Shown here one piece after another: positions 24,346-34,898 of a DNA stretch of 54,445 bases (its first letter is position 1; the number at the start of each line of letters is the position of its first letter). The notes beneath the pieces are model-generated. The model was not told where the DNA came from and made no database searches. It saw only the letters and a list, made by a program, of their open reading frames with translations. The stretch comes from Niveispirillum sp. (GTDB taxonomy: Bacteria; Pseudomonadota; Alphaproteobacteria; Azospirillales; Azospirillaceae): NCBI RefSeq assembly GCF_017996735.1, contig NZ_JAGOGJ010000038.1:1-54445 (forward strand), given 5' to 3'. The position numbers were made by a program, and so were the translations under genes.

Positions 24346-25251
24346 ATGCCTGACAGCCTGTCCCGCCGCTCGACCCTGACATTCTACCGCCGCCACCCGG
24401 CGGATGGGGATGTCATGGCCTGGCTGCATGAACGGGCCATGGTGGCGGAACGCGCGGCGTTGGGAATGGACCGCAAGCCGCTGGGCCTGTTCATCCGCGA
24501 CATGGGTGGGGTGATCCAGGCCGGGGCCGTTGTCTGGCTCTATGGTCCTGACGCCTATATCCATGTTCTGTGGGTGGACGCGCCCTGGCGCGGCAAGGGG
24601 CTGGGGGCGGCTCTGCTGGTCGCGGCGGAGAATGCGGCCATCGCGGCGGGGGCCAACCGGCTGTACCTGTCGACCATGGGGTTCCAGGGGCCGGATTTCT
24701 ATCCGCGCTATGGCTTTGAAAGCCAGGGCGTGTTTGCCGATTTCACCTGGGGCCATGACCGGCATTATTTCAGCAAGGCGCCGCTGTCCATCGCCCCGGC
24801 CCTGCCGCTGCCCGCCGGCTTGTTCCTGCACCGGGCCGAAGCGCCCGACGCGGCTGACATTGCCGCCGTGGAGAACGGCCTGGATGCGCATTGGTACCTG
24901 ACCATCCCCGACCCCTATACCGAACTGACGGTGGAAGCGGTGGATGGCGGCGGCATACGGGTGGCGGCCGGTCTGGCCGTGCTGGATGGCGCCTATCTGA
25001 CGCTGGTCGATCTGGCCGTGGTGCCGCTCTGGCGCGGCAAGGGCCTGGGACGGCAGGTGCTGGGGGAACTGGAGCGGCTGGGGGCCGAGGCGGGGTGCCG
25101 CTGGGCCACGGTTATGCCCATGGATTACCAGTCACCGGGCTTTTTCCGGCACCTTGGTTATGCCCGCCGCATGCGGGTGGACAATTACCTTCTGGGCCAG
25201 GGCCGCGATTGGTTGCGGCGGGCCATCGGGGATGCCATTGGGGATGAATGA
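24346..25251 (+). CDS. Tandem GNAT acetyltransferase within suf operon (second)
   Basis: A 301-residue protein with two complete GNAT domains. The first carries HVLWVDAPWRGKGLGAALL (RGKGLG at 82-87) and GFQGPDFYPRYGFESQG; the second carries LVDLAVVPLWRGKGLGRQVL (RGKGLG at 230-235) and YQSPGFFRHLGYARR. Both keep the acetyl-CoA pyrophosphate loop, unlike the first GNAT gene of this operon. The N-terminal extension and the general build (two halves of about 145 residues) suggest an internal duplication. Its stop TGA (25249-25251) overlaps the ATG of sufS in an ATGA arrangement, so it is coupled to sufS. Substrate unknown. The two GNAT genes may be related paralogues that diverged after insertion in the operon. 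Confidence 0.85.
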   Translation: MPDSLSRRSTLTFYRRHPADGDVMAWLHERAMVAERAALGMDRKPLGLFIRDMGGVIQAGAVVWLYGPDAYIHVLWVDAPWRGKGLGAALLVAAENAAIAAGANRLYLSTMGFQGPDFYPRYGFESQGVFADFTWGHDRHYFSKAPLSIAPALPLPAGLFLHRAEAPDAADIAAVENGLDAHWYLTIPDPYTELTVEAVDGGGIRVAAGLAVLDGAYLTLVDLAVVPLWRGKGLGRQVLGELERLGAEAGCRWATVMPMDYQSPGFFRHLGYARRMRVDNYLLGQGRDWLRRAIGDAIGDE

Positions 25252-26522
25252 TGTCTGATCTGTTGAACCCGACCCTGGGCAATGCCCCCTATGACGTCAT
25301 GCGCGTGCGTCAGGATTTCCCGATCCTGACCCGTCTGGTGCATGAAAAGAAGGGGCGTGCCGGCAAGCCGCTGGTCTATCTGGATAATGGTGCCTCCGCG
25401 CAGAAGCCGCGCGCCGTGATCGACGCCATGAGCCACCTGCTGGAAAATGACTACGCCAACGTGCATCGCGGCGTGCATTTCCTGTCGCAGCGGTCGACCG
25501 ACCTGTATGAGGCGACCCGCGACAAGGTGGCCAGGTTCCTGAACGCGCCCAGCCGGGAGAACATCGTCTTCACCCGCAACGCGACGGAGGCGTTCAACCT
25601 GCTGGCCAATAGCTGGGGCGGGCGGTTCCTGAAGGCGGGTGACGCGGTCGTCATCTCCTGGATGGAACATCACGCCAATATCGTGCCCTGGCAGCTTCTG
25701 CGTGACCGGATCGGCATCAATATCAAGGTCGTGCCCGTGCTGGATGATGGCAGCCTGGACATGGCGGCCTATGAGGCGATGCTGACGCCCGAGGTGAAGC
25801 TGGTTTCCATCACCCATGCCAGCAACGTCCTGGGTACCGTCAACCCGGCCGCCCGCATCGCCCGGCTGGCCCATGCCAAGGGCATCCTGGTCGCCTTCGA
25901 CGGCAGCCAGGCCGCCGTGCATCAGCCGGTGGATGTGCAGGCCATCGACGCCGATTTCTATGTGTTCACCGGGCACAAGCTGTATGGCCCCACCGGCATC
26001 GGTGTGCTGTATGGCCGCAAGGAGCTGCTGGACAAGATGCCCCCCTGGCAGGGCGGCGGCGACATGATCAGCACCGTCAGCTTCGAGAACACCACCTATC
26101 GCGAGGCGCCGTACCGGTTTGAGGCCGGGACGCCCGCCATCGTGGAAGGGATCGGGCTGGGGGCCGCCATCGATTATGTGTCGGCGCTGGGCATGAGCGC
26201 CATCCAGGCGCATGAACAGCGGCTGCTGGCCTATGCCACGCACCGGCTGTCGGAGATCGAGGGGCTGCGCATCATCGGCACCGCCCCGGACAAGGCCGCC
26301 ATCATCAGCTTCACCATGGACGGCATCCATCCCCACGATATCGGCACCTTGCTGGACCGCGGCGGGGTGGCGGTGCGGGTGGGACGGCATTGCGCCGAGC
26401 CGCTGATGGACCGGTTCGGGGTGGGGGCGACGGCGCGGGCCAGCTTCGGCCTCTATAATACCGAGGCCGAGGTGGATGCGCTGGTCGACGCAGTCCAGGC
26501 CTGCAAAGCCTTTTTCGGATAA
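25248..26522 (+). CDS. sufS: Cysteine desulfurase SufS
   Basis: A 424-residue PLP enzyme that takes sulfur from L-cysteine, leaving alanine, and passes persulfide to the scaffold. Landmarks: VYLDNGASAQKPRAVIDAM, THASNVLGTVNP, the PLP lysine in VFTGHKLYGPTG (Lys244) and the catalytic persulfide cysteine in VRVGRHCAEPLM (Cys382), in the class II arrangement. The C terminus ARASFGLYNTEAEVDALV is family-typical. ATG 25248 or 25251 may be used; the first overlaps the stop of the upstream GNAT gene. No sufE is visible in the window; sufU follows 14 bases later and may be the sulfur-acceptor partner. Confidence 0.95.
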   Translation: MMSDLLNPTLGNAPYDVMRVRQDFPILTRLVHEKKGRAGKPLVYLDNGASAQKPRAVIDAMSHLLENDYANVHRGVHFLSQRSTDLYEATRDKVARFLNAPSRENIVFTRNATEAFNLLANSWGGRFLKAGDAVVISWMEHHANIVPWQLLRDRIGINIKVVPVLDDGSLDMAAYEAMLTPEVKLVSITHASNVLGTVNPAARIARLAHAKGILVAFDGSQAAVHQPVDVQAIDADFYVFTGHKLYGPTGIGVLYGRKELLDKMPPWQGGGDMISTVSFENTTYREAPYRFEAGTPAIVEGIGLGAAIDYVSALGMSAIQAHEQRLLAYATHRLSEIEGLRIIGTAPDKAAIISFTMDGIHPHDIGTLLDRGGVAVRVGRHCAEPLMDRFGVGATARASFGLYNTEAEVDALVDAVQACKAFFG

Positions 26523-26536
26523 GGGCGGATATCCAT

Positions 26537-27019
26537 ATGTTTGATGATCTGCGCGACCTTTACCAGGAAGTCATCCTGGACCACGGGAAACACCCGCGGA
26601 ATTTCGGCAAGCCCGCCGCCTTCAACCGCACGGCCCGGGGTGACAACCCCATGTGCGGGGACAAGATCGCCATCTACCTGACCGTGGGCGCGGACGGCAC
26701 CATTCAGGACCTGCATTTCGATGGTCGCGGCTGTGCCATCAGTCAGGCCAGCGCCAGCCTGATGACCGAGATCCTGCGTGGCAAGTCGATGAAGGAAGCC
26801 GAGGCCCTGTTCGGCTATTTCCACGACATGTGCACCAAGGACGAGGATGAACAGGGCGACCATGGCACCCTGGACGAGGATGCCACGGACAAGCTGGCCG
26901 TCCTGTCGGGTGTGCGCGAATTCCCCATGCGGGTGAAATGCGCCACGCTCGCCTGGCACACGATGAACGCCGCGCTGCATGGCGAGGCAACGACTTCCAC
27001 TGAAAACGCGTCCTTCTGA
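26537..27019 (+). CDS. sufU: SufU-type Fe-S assembly protein
   Basis: A 160-residue IscU-like protein of the SufU group. It keeps the three conserved cysteines: NPMCGDKI, GRGCAISQASASLM and, after an insertion typical for SufU (about residues 95-125, acidic EDEDEQGDHG), VKCATLAWHTM. In Gram-positive bacteria SufU is a zinc-dependent sulfurtransferase that accepts persulfide from SufS; the same may hold here because no SufE is present. It lies 14 bases after sufS. Scaffold versus sulfurtransferase function is not decided by the sequence. Confidence 0.9.
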   Translation: MFDDLRDLYQEVILDHGKHPRNFGKPAAFNRTARGDNPMCGDKIAIYLTVGADGTIQDLHFDGRGCAISQASASLMTEILRGKSMKEAEALFGYFHDMCTKDEDEQGDHGTLDEDATDKLAVLSGVREFPMRVKCATLAWHTMNAALHGEATTSTENASF

Positions 27020-27032
27020 GCGGACACCGATC

Positions 27033-27422
27033 ATGAGCCACAGCCACCGCCCCATCGCCCCCGACGTATCCATGGGCAGCCCCGTGGACATTCCGGCGGA
27101 TGAGAAGCTGCCCGCCGACGCCCCCCTGCATGACCGGGTGGTGGAGGCGCTGCGCACCGTTTATGACCCGGAAATCCCGGTGAATATCTATGAGCTGGGG
27201 CTGATCTATCGCTGTGACGTCGATGCTGATGGCGATGTCGAGATCGACATGACCCTGACGGCGCCGGCCTGCCCGGTGGCCGGTGAGATGCCGGGACAGG
27301 TGCAGCAGGTGGTGGCCGCCGTCGATGGCGTGAACAGCGTGCATGTCGAACTGATCTGGGAACCCGCCTGGGACCCCAGCCGCATGAGCGACGATGCCCG
27401 CATCGCGCTCAACATGTTTTAA
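27033..27422 (+). CDS. sufT: SufT (MIP18/DUF59 family) Fe-S maturation factor
   Basis: A 129-residue protein of the DUF59/MIP18 family. After a short variable N terminus comes the domain: DRVVEALRTVYDPEIPVNIYELGLIY (in parts), then EIDMTLTAPACPVAGEMPGQV with the conserved Cys of the TxxxCP motif, VDGVNSVHVELIWEPAWDP, and DDARIALNM at the end. SufT helps mature Fe-S proteins under high demand. The ATG at 27033 is chosen because it gives the family length and lies outside sufU; the open frame back to 26979 overlaps sufU. It is 13 bases from sufU and 14 from sufA. Confidence 0.9.
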   Translation: MSHSHRPIAPDVSMGSPVDIPADEKLPADAPLHDRVVEALRTVYDPEIPVNIYELGLIYRCDVDADGDVEIDMTLTAPACPVAGEMPGQVQQVVAAVDGVNSVHVELIWEPAWDPSRMSDDARIALNMF

Positions 27423-27436
27423 GGGTTGAGGAGGAA

Positions 27437-27784
27437 ATGATGGCCCGTGCATTGCCCAAGGCCCTGACCCTGACCGACGCGGCCGCTGAGCGCGTGAAGG
27501 AACTGATGTCCCGGTCGGACAAGCCCATCATCGGCCTGCGCGTGGGCGTGAAGACGCGCGGCTGTTCCGGCATGTCCTATTTCGTGGAATATGCCGAGGA
27601 AAAGAAGAAGTTTGAGGAAGTGGTGGAGGATAAGGGGGTGACCATCCTGATCGATCCCGCCGCCACCATGTTCCTGATCGGCAGCGAAATGGACTATGCC
27701 GAGGACAAGTTCCAGTCCGGTTTCACCTTCAAGAACCCCAACGAGAAAGCCCGCTGCGGCTGTGGAGAGAGCTTCTCGGTCTGA
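27437..27784 (+). CDS. sufA: A-type Fe-S carrier SufA (HesB/IscA family)
   Basis: A 115-residue A-type carrier that passes clusters from the scaffold to apoproteins. The three invariant cysteines are present: KTRGCSGMSYFVEYA and the C-terminal NEKARCGCGESFSV. The core TDAAAERVKELM and IDPAATMFLIGSEMDY is typical. It is the last gene of the suf operon and converges with eutC only six bases further, leaving no room for a separate terminator. The paralogue type (SufA versus ErpA) is assigned by operon context. Confidence 0.92.
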   Translation: MMARALPKALTLTDAAAERVKELMSRSDKPIIGLRVGVKTRGCSGMSYFVEYAEEKKKFEEVVEDKGVTILIDPAATMFLIGSEMDYAEDKFQSGFTFKNPNEKARCGCGESFSV

Positions 27785-27790
27785 CGCCTT

Positions 27791-28552
27791 CTATGCCCCC
27801 GGCAAGGCGGGTGGCCGATCCTGTTTCAGGCCGATCCCCGTCAGTTTCAGCCGCCGCGCCTCCGCCATCAGCCAGGCGATCAGGTCGGCCGCCAGGGCAG
27901 GGGAGTATCCGTCGGGACGGATGTTGGAGACGCAGTTGCGCTCGGCATCGCGGGTGACGCCCGGCTGGGGGCTGAAGGTCAGGTAGGCCCCGATACTGTC
28001 CGCGGCGGTCAGGCCGGGCCGTTCCCCGATCAGCATCACCACCATGGCGGCGTTCAGCGCCGCCGCCACGTCATCGCCTAGCGCCACCCGCGCCTGCCGT
28101 GCCAGGATCAGCGGGGCGACATCCCACCCGGCCAGACGCGGCAGCAGTTCATCCACCAGCGTCTTACCATGGTCATGCATGGCGCGGGAGGACAAGCCAT
28201 CAGCCAGCACGATGACGGCGTCATAGGATTTTTTCGGCCCCTGCCCCTGACAGCGCATGCCCGACAACAGGGCCAGATCATCATCATGCAGGCGCCTTCC
28301 CAGGTCGGGGCGCTGCAGGTAGCTGGCGCGATCCGGCGCCCGGCTGCGCACCAGCAGGGTAGGATGGTCCGACAGGGTGTCGGCCAGCCCCTCGGCATCG
28401 AAAGGCTGATGAACGGCATCGCGGGCCAGGGCGTGTGCCGCCTGGAATTCCAGCAACCGTGCCACGGGCAGGGCATCGCCCGTGCGGCCCAGGGCGATCC
28501 GGGCCTGGGTGAAGCGGCGCAGGCCGGCCCAGGGATCGAACGTATCCTTCAT
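27791..28552 (-). CDS. eutC: Ethanolamine ammonia-lyase small subunit
   Basis: A 253-residue small subunit of adenosylcobalamin-dependent ethanolamine ammonia-lyase, which splits ethanolamine to acetaldehyde and ammonia. Signatures: FTQARIALGRTGDALPV near the N terminus, AHALARDAVHQPFD, DYLQRPDLGRRL-like SYLQRPDLGRRLHDDD, VLADGLSSRAMHDHG, ARVALGDDVAAALNA, MLIGERPGLTAADSIGAYLTF and the C-terminal RNCVSNIRPDGYSPALAADL. ATG 28552 overlaps the eutB stop (ATGA). The usual reactivase gene eutA and the rest of the eut operon are absent nearby. Confidence 0.95.
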   Translation of the reverse strand: MKDTFDPWAGLRRFTQARIALGRTGDALPVARLLEFQAAHALARDAVHQPFDAEGLADTLSDHPTLLVRSRAPDRASYLQRPDLGRRLHDDDLALLSGMRCQGQGPKKSYDAVIVLADGLSSRAMHDHGKTLVDELLPRLAGWDVAPLILARQARVALGDDVAAALNAAMVVMLIGERPGLTAADSIGAYLTFSPQPGVTRDAERNCVSNIRPDGYSPALAADLIAWLMAEARRLKLTGIGLKQDRPPALPGA

Positions 28553-29940
28553 GCCGCCACCCCATCAATCAACTTGCGCGCGCCGCTGCCGGCGGAAAGG
28601 GCGGGGCGGATGCGGGCATCGCCATCCATCACGCCCATCTGTTTCAGCCAAGCCTCGAACTCCGGTGCCGGACGCAGCCCCAGCGCGCTGCGCACATAAT
28701 TGGCGTCGTGGAAGCTGGTGCTTTGATAGGACAGCATCACATCATCCGCCCCCGGCACCCCCATGATGTAGGAACAGCCCGCCACGCCCAGCAGGGTCAG
28801 CAGAGTGTCCATGTCATCCTGGTCGGCCTCGGCATGGTTGGTGTAACAGACATCCACCCCCATCGGCAGGCCCAGCAGCTTGCCGCAGCAATGATCCTCA
28901 AGGCCGGCCCGGATGATCTGCTTGCCGTCATAGAGATATTCGGGACCGATGAACCCCACCACGGTATTGACCAGCAGCGGATCGAAGGCCCGCGCCACCG
29001 CATAGGCCCGCACCTCCATCGTCTGCTGGTCCAGGCCGTGATGCGCGTCTGCCGACAGCGCACTGCCCTGGCCGGTTTCGAAATACATGACATTCTGCCC
29101 GACGGTCCCGCGTTTCAGGCTGGTGGCCGCCTCCTGCGCTTCCTTCAGGATCGACAGGTCGATGCCGAAGGACCGGTTCGCCGCCTCTGACCCCGCGATG
29201 GACTGGAATACCAGATCGACGGGGCCGGCGCGTTCCATCACCTGGATCAGGGTGGTGACATGGGCCAGGACACAGGACTGCACCGGCATATCGAAACGCC
29301 GGCGCAGATCATCGATCATGGACAGAAGCTCCAGGCACCGTCCCACCGAATCGGTGGCGGGGTTGATGCCGATGGTGGCATCGCCACAGCCATACATCAG
29401 CCCGTCCAGGATGCTGGCGGCGATGGCCTTTGGATCGTCGGTCGGGTGGTTGGGCTGCAGCCGCACGGACAGCCGGCCCGGCAGGCCGATGGTGGTGCGG
29501 AAGGCCGTCACGACCCGGGCCTTGCGCCCCACGGTGATCAGATCCTGATTGCGCATCAGTTTCGACGTGGCCGCCACCATTTCCGGTGTCAGGCCGGGGG
29601 ACAGGGACGACAGGGCGTCCGATGTGGCGGCATCCGACAGCAGCCAGTCGCGCAACTGTCCCACCGTGAAGGACGCGACGGGGCCGAAGGCGGTGCCGTC
29701 ATGGCCGTCCATGATCAGCCGCGTCACCTCATCCGTCTCGTAAGGAACCAGCGGTTCGGACAGGAACGTCGTCAGCGGTACATCGGCAAGGGCGATGCGG
29801 GCCGCCACCCGTTCCGCGTCACTGGATGCCGCCACCCCGGCCAGCAGGTCGCCCGACCGTGCCGGCGTCGCCCGCGCCAGCAGGGTTTTCAGATCGTCGA
29901 ACCGATATGTCGTCCGCCCCACGGTCGCGCTGTATGCCAT
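28549..29940 (-). CDS. eutB: Ethanolamine ammonia-lyase large subunit
   Basis: A 463-residue catalytic subunit (TIM barrel) of ethanolamine ammonia-lyase. Start MAYSATVGRTTYRFDDLKTL at 29940, then ADVPLTTFLSEPLVPYETDEV, LQPNHPTDDPKAIAASILDG, YGCGDATIGINPATDSV, QSIAGSEAANRSFGID, FETGQGSALSADAHHG and CCGKLLGLPMGVDVCYTNHAEADQDDM; these include the known substrate and cobalamin contacts (Glu of FETGQGS, Asp of the last motif). Full length for the family. The open frame upstream of 29940 is in a different context and is not coding. The enzyme needs vitamin B12; a periplasmic binding protein/permease pair of the B12/iron family lies 8 kb away, but no direct link is shown. Confidence 0.95.
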   Translation of the reverse strand: MAYSATVGRTTYRFDDLKTLLARATPARSGDLLAGVAASSDAERVAARIALADVPLTTFLSEPLVPYETDEVTRLIMDGHDGTAFGPVASFTVGQLRDWLLSDAATSDALSSLSPGLTPEMVAATSKLMRNQDLITVGRKARVVTAFRTTIGLPGRLSVRLQPNHPTDDPKAIAASILDGLMYGCGDATIGINPATDSVGRCLELLSMIDDLRRRFDMPVQSCVLAHVTTLIQVMERAGPVDLVFQSIAGSEAANRSFGIDLSILKEAQEAATSLKRGTVGQNVMYFETGQGSALSADAHHGLDQQTMEVRAYAVARAFDPLLVNTVVGFIGPEYLYDGKQIIRAGLEDHCCGKLLGLPMGVDVCYTNHAEADQDDMDTLLTLLGVAGCSYIMGVPGADDVMLSYQSTSFHDANYVRSALGLRPAPEFEAWLKQMGVMDGDARIRPALSAGSGARKLIDGVAA

Positions 29941-30050
29941 GGCCCGCCCCCGCTGTTTGACAGGCAACAGCGTAGCAAAGCGGGGCGGTCTGGCAAGATG
30001 TTGCGGCGCAAAATAAACGGCATCGGTCACATCGCGTGACCGGGGCCGGA

Positions 30051-30686
30051 TCAGGTCATCCAGCCGGGGAACAGCGCCCGCAAACCCGCCGCGATGATCT
30101 CCACCGCGACGGCGGCCAGCAGCAGGCCGGTGAGCCGGTTCATGATGTTCAGACCCGTCTGGCCCAGCTTGTTGCCGATGGGAACGGCCAGGCGCAAGGT
30201 CAGCAGCAGGAAGGCGCAGACGATCAGGATGCACCCGACCAGCACGGCGAAATGTTCCCAGCCGACACCCCGCTGCGCCTCGATGATGACGGCGGAGATG
30301 GAACCGGGACCGGCCAGCAGCGGCAGCCCCAGCGGCACCACACCGATGGCCTGCCGCGTTCCGGCCTCGTCCGCTTCCTGCGGGGTCTGCTTCATGCCCG
30401 ACACGGTGGCATTCAGCAGGGACAAGGCGATCAGCAGCAGCACGATGCCGCCACCAACCCGGAAACTGGCCAGACTGGTGCCCAGCACGGTCAGGATCGC
30501 ATCGCCCAGGAAGACGGAACTGACCAGCACGGTAGCCACCGTCAGGACGGCGGAAAAGGCGATGGCATTGCGTTCCTTCGCACCGCGCCCCTCCGTCATG
30601 CCCAGGAAGATGGGGATGGCGGCAAAGGGTGTCAGGATAGCGAACAGGGCGATCAGGAAACGGGAATATTCGGACCAGGCTTCCAT
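30051..30686 (-). CDS. MarC family integral membrane protein
   Basis: A 211-residue inner-membrane protein with six predicted helices, of the MarC/NAAT family. Motifs: FLIALFAILTPFAAIPIFLGM at the N terminus, GDAILTVLGTSLASFRVGGG, IGVVPLGLPLLAGPGSISAVI (the family signature P(L/M)xxPL(L/T)AGPG) and the last helix LNIMNRLTGLLLAAVAVEII. Function is not established; a role in antibiotic resistance was proposed and later not supported. ATG 30686 is preferred because the upstream in-frame codons are not membrane-like. It stands alone, 110 bases upstream of eutB on the same strand. Confidence 0.85.
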   Translation of the reverse strand: MEAWSEYSRFLIALFAILTPFAAIPIFLGMTEGRGAKERNAIAFSAVLTVATVLVSSVFLGDAILTVLGTSLASFRVGGGIVLLLIALSLLNATVSGMKQTPQEADEAGTRQAIGVVPLGLPLLAGPGSISAVIIEAQRGVGWEHFAVLVGCILIVCAFLLLTLRLAVPIGNKLGQTGLNIMNRLTGLLLAAVAVEIIAAGLRALFPGWMT

Positions 30687-30772
30687 GGAGATGTCCGGCG
30701 AGCAACGGGTGTGGGGCCGAACCATAGCACGGATGCGGGGGCGGATTGGAAGGGGCGCGGTGGGTCCCGTGC

Positions 30773-31480
30773 TCAGCCGGCCGGGCGCCGCAACCGGCGG
30801 GCCACCCGGCCCAGGATTTCGCGCGGGGTGGATGCGCGCTCGGCACCGATCCGCGGGGCCATCTTGGTGGTGTGCCGCCCCTTCTCGAACGCCACCATGC
30901 TGTCATAGAGGTGGATGGACAGGGTCGAGCGGGTGAAATCGTCGGGCGGCAATTCGCCCCTGGTATGGTCGGCGTTCAGGCTGTCGATCAGGTCCTTGGT
31001 CAACTCGATGAAGCTGCCCTTCTGCCGGTATCCACCCTCATATTCCGGCCAATAGGCGGTGTGCAGATCCTCCACCATGTACACACCGTTCTTCGACACC
31101 TTCGGATAGAGGTAACGAAACGTGGCGTCGATGTGGGACATGATGTGGCTGCCATCGTCCAGCACCACGTCCGGCGGCCCGAACTCGTCCAGAATCTGCT
31201 GCAGGAACCCCTCATCCTGCTGCGGACGGATACGCACATGGATCTGGTCCGCCTCGAACGCCTTGCACGCGGGGTTGATATCGATGCCGATGATGGTGGC
31301 GTGCGGTCCGAAATAGCGCTTCCACATCTGCAATGACCCGCCGCTGCCGCAGCCGATTTCGATAAAGGTCATGCTCTTACCAACCCATGGCGCAAAATGG
31401 CGTTCATAGGCCGGAAAATAATGCTTCCACTTATGGACAACCCGTCCCGTGTTGTTATGGAAATCCTGATAGAGATTCAT
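30773..31480 (-). CDS. Class I SAM methyltransferase, MycE/Methyltransf_24-like
   Basis: A 235-residue methyltransferase. Motif I is SMTFIEIGCGSGGSLQMWKR, followed by ATIIGIDINPACKAFE. Downstream, DVVLDDGSHIMSHIDATF and VYMVEDLHTAYWPEY contain acidic and His residues like the metal-binding sites of the macrolide sugar O-methyltransferase MycE group. That suggests O-methylation of a sugar or polyketide-like small molecule, or of a cell-surface glycan. ATG 31480 follows GAGGGG on the minus strand; GTG 31489 is also in frame. The upstream spacer (31481-31796) is AT-rich in part and contains the secA terminator. No biosynthetic cluster is adjacent. Confidence 0.8.
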   Translation of the reverse strand: MNLYQDFHNNTGRVVHKWKHYFPAYERHFAPWVGKSMTFIEIGCGSGGSLQMWKRYFGPHATIIGIDINPACKAFEADQIHVRIRPQQDEGFLQQILDEFGPPDVVLDDGSHIMSHIDATFRYLYPKVSKNGVYMVEDLHTAYWPEYEGGYRQKGSFIELTKDLIDSLNADHTRGELPPDDFTRSTLSIHLYDSMVAFEKGRHTTKMAPRIGAERASTPREILGRVARRLRRPAG

Positions 31481-31714
31481 GTTCAGCACCCCTCAACATG
31501 ATCCCGGCAAGGCTGGATGACGGATGGAAAACCGGCCCGGCACTCGACGGCAGAACTGGAAAACACAATCCCATCCCGGAATTGTTTGCCGATGGTCTGG
31601 GATATCGCCGGGGCTGTCAAATAATCTATTGGTTAATACTTTTGTCTGTTTGCCACACTATTGTAGTCGATTGGAGGGGCCAGTCCCCATGCCGCGATCT
31701 TCGGCCCTAAAACA

Positions 31715-31762
31715 AAAAGGACCGCCACCGGTCCCTTTCGGGGAGGCGGTGGCGGTCCTTTT
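31715..31762. terminator. Intrinsic terminator of secA (bidirectional form)
   Basis: AAAAGGACCGCCACC (31715-31729) and GGTGGCGGTCCTTTT (31748-31762) form a perfect 15-bp stem. On the minus strand, downstream of secA, the run TTTTTGTTTT follows directly, a textbook rho-independent terminator. The spacer 31490-31700 otherwise shows only an AT-rich stretch that may hold the methyltransferase promoter. Confidence 0.85.
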
Positions 31763-31796
31763 CATCTGGGACACGGATATGTCGTGACCTTGCCGG

Positions 31797-34547
<2,751 letters not shown>

Positions 34548-34898
34548 AGAAGCACTCCAGATAGGAACAGGCGCGAAGGACACCGGACATGACGAAGTCC
34601 CGGTAACGGCCGGGCTGGCCGCCGGGGGGGCTGTTTGGTACTGGAACAGAGTTTCCCCATTCCAGCGCCCGTCACAGATAAGACCTGATATCACGCGGGT
34701 CAATGCGGCATGCCACCCCGGAACGGGTTTTCGGGAGCTTTGCAGCCATGAAATGGCCATGAACGGGCGCTTTCCATTGGCCTTATGGCCATATCCAAGG
34801 CCCCTTGCCTGTCTGTGGCCTGTCATGCTTTATGCCGGTGCGGTCTGCTGGGGATGTTCCCGCCGACCGACCGGATTGTTTGCAGGGAACCCCCACAG

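Noticed and set aside
29941..30906. Extension of eutB upstream to 30906
   Set aside because: It would overlap marC on the same strand and is not EutB-like; ATG 29940 gives the family start.
34548..34826. In-frame extension of secA by 93 codons
   Set aside because: It does not resemble a SecA N terminus; ATG 34547 with GGAG gives the standard start. A SecM-like regulatory leader was considered but no arrest motif was seen.
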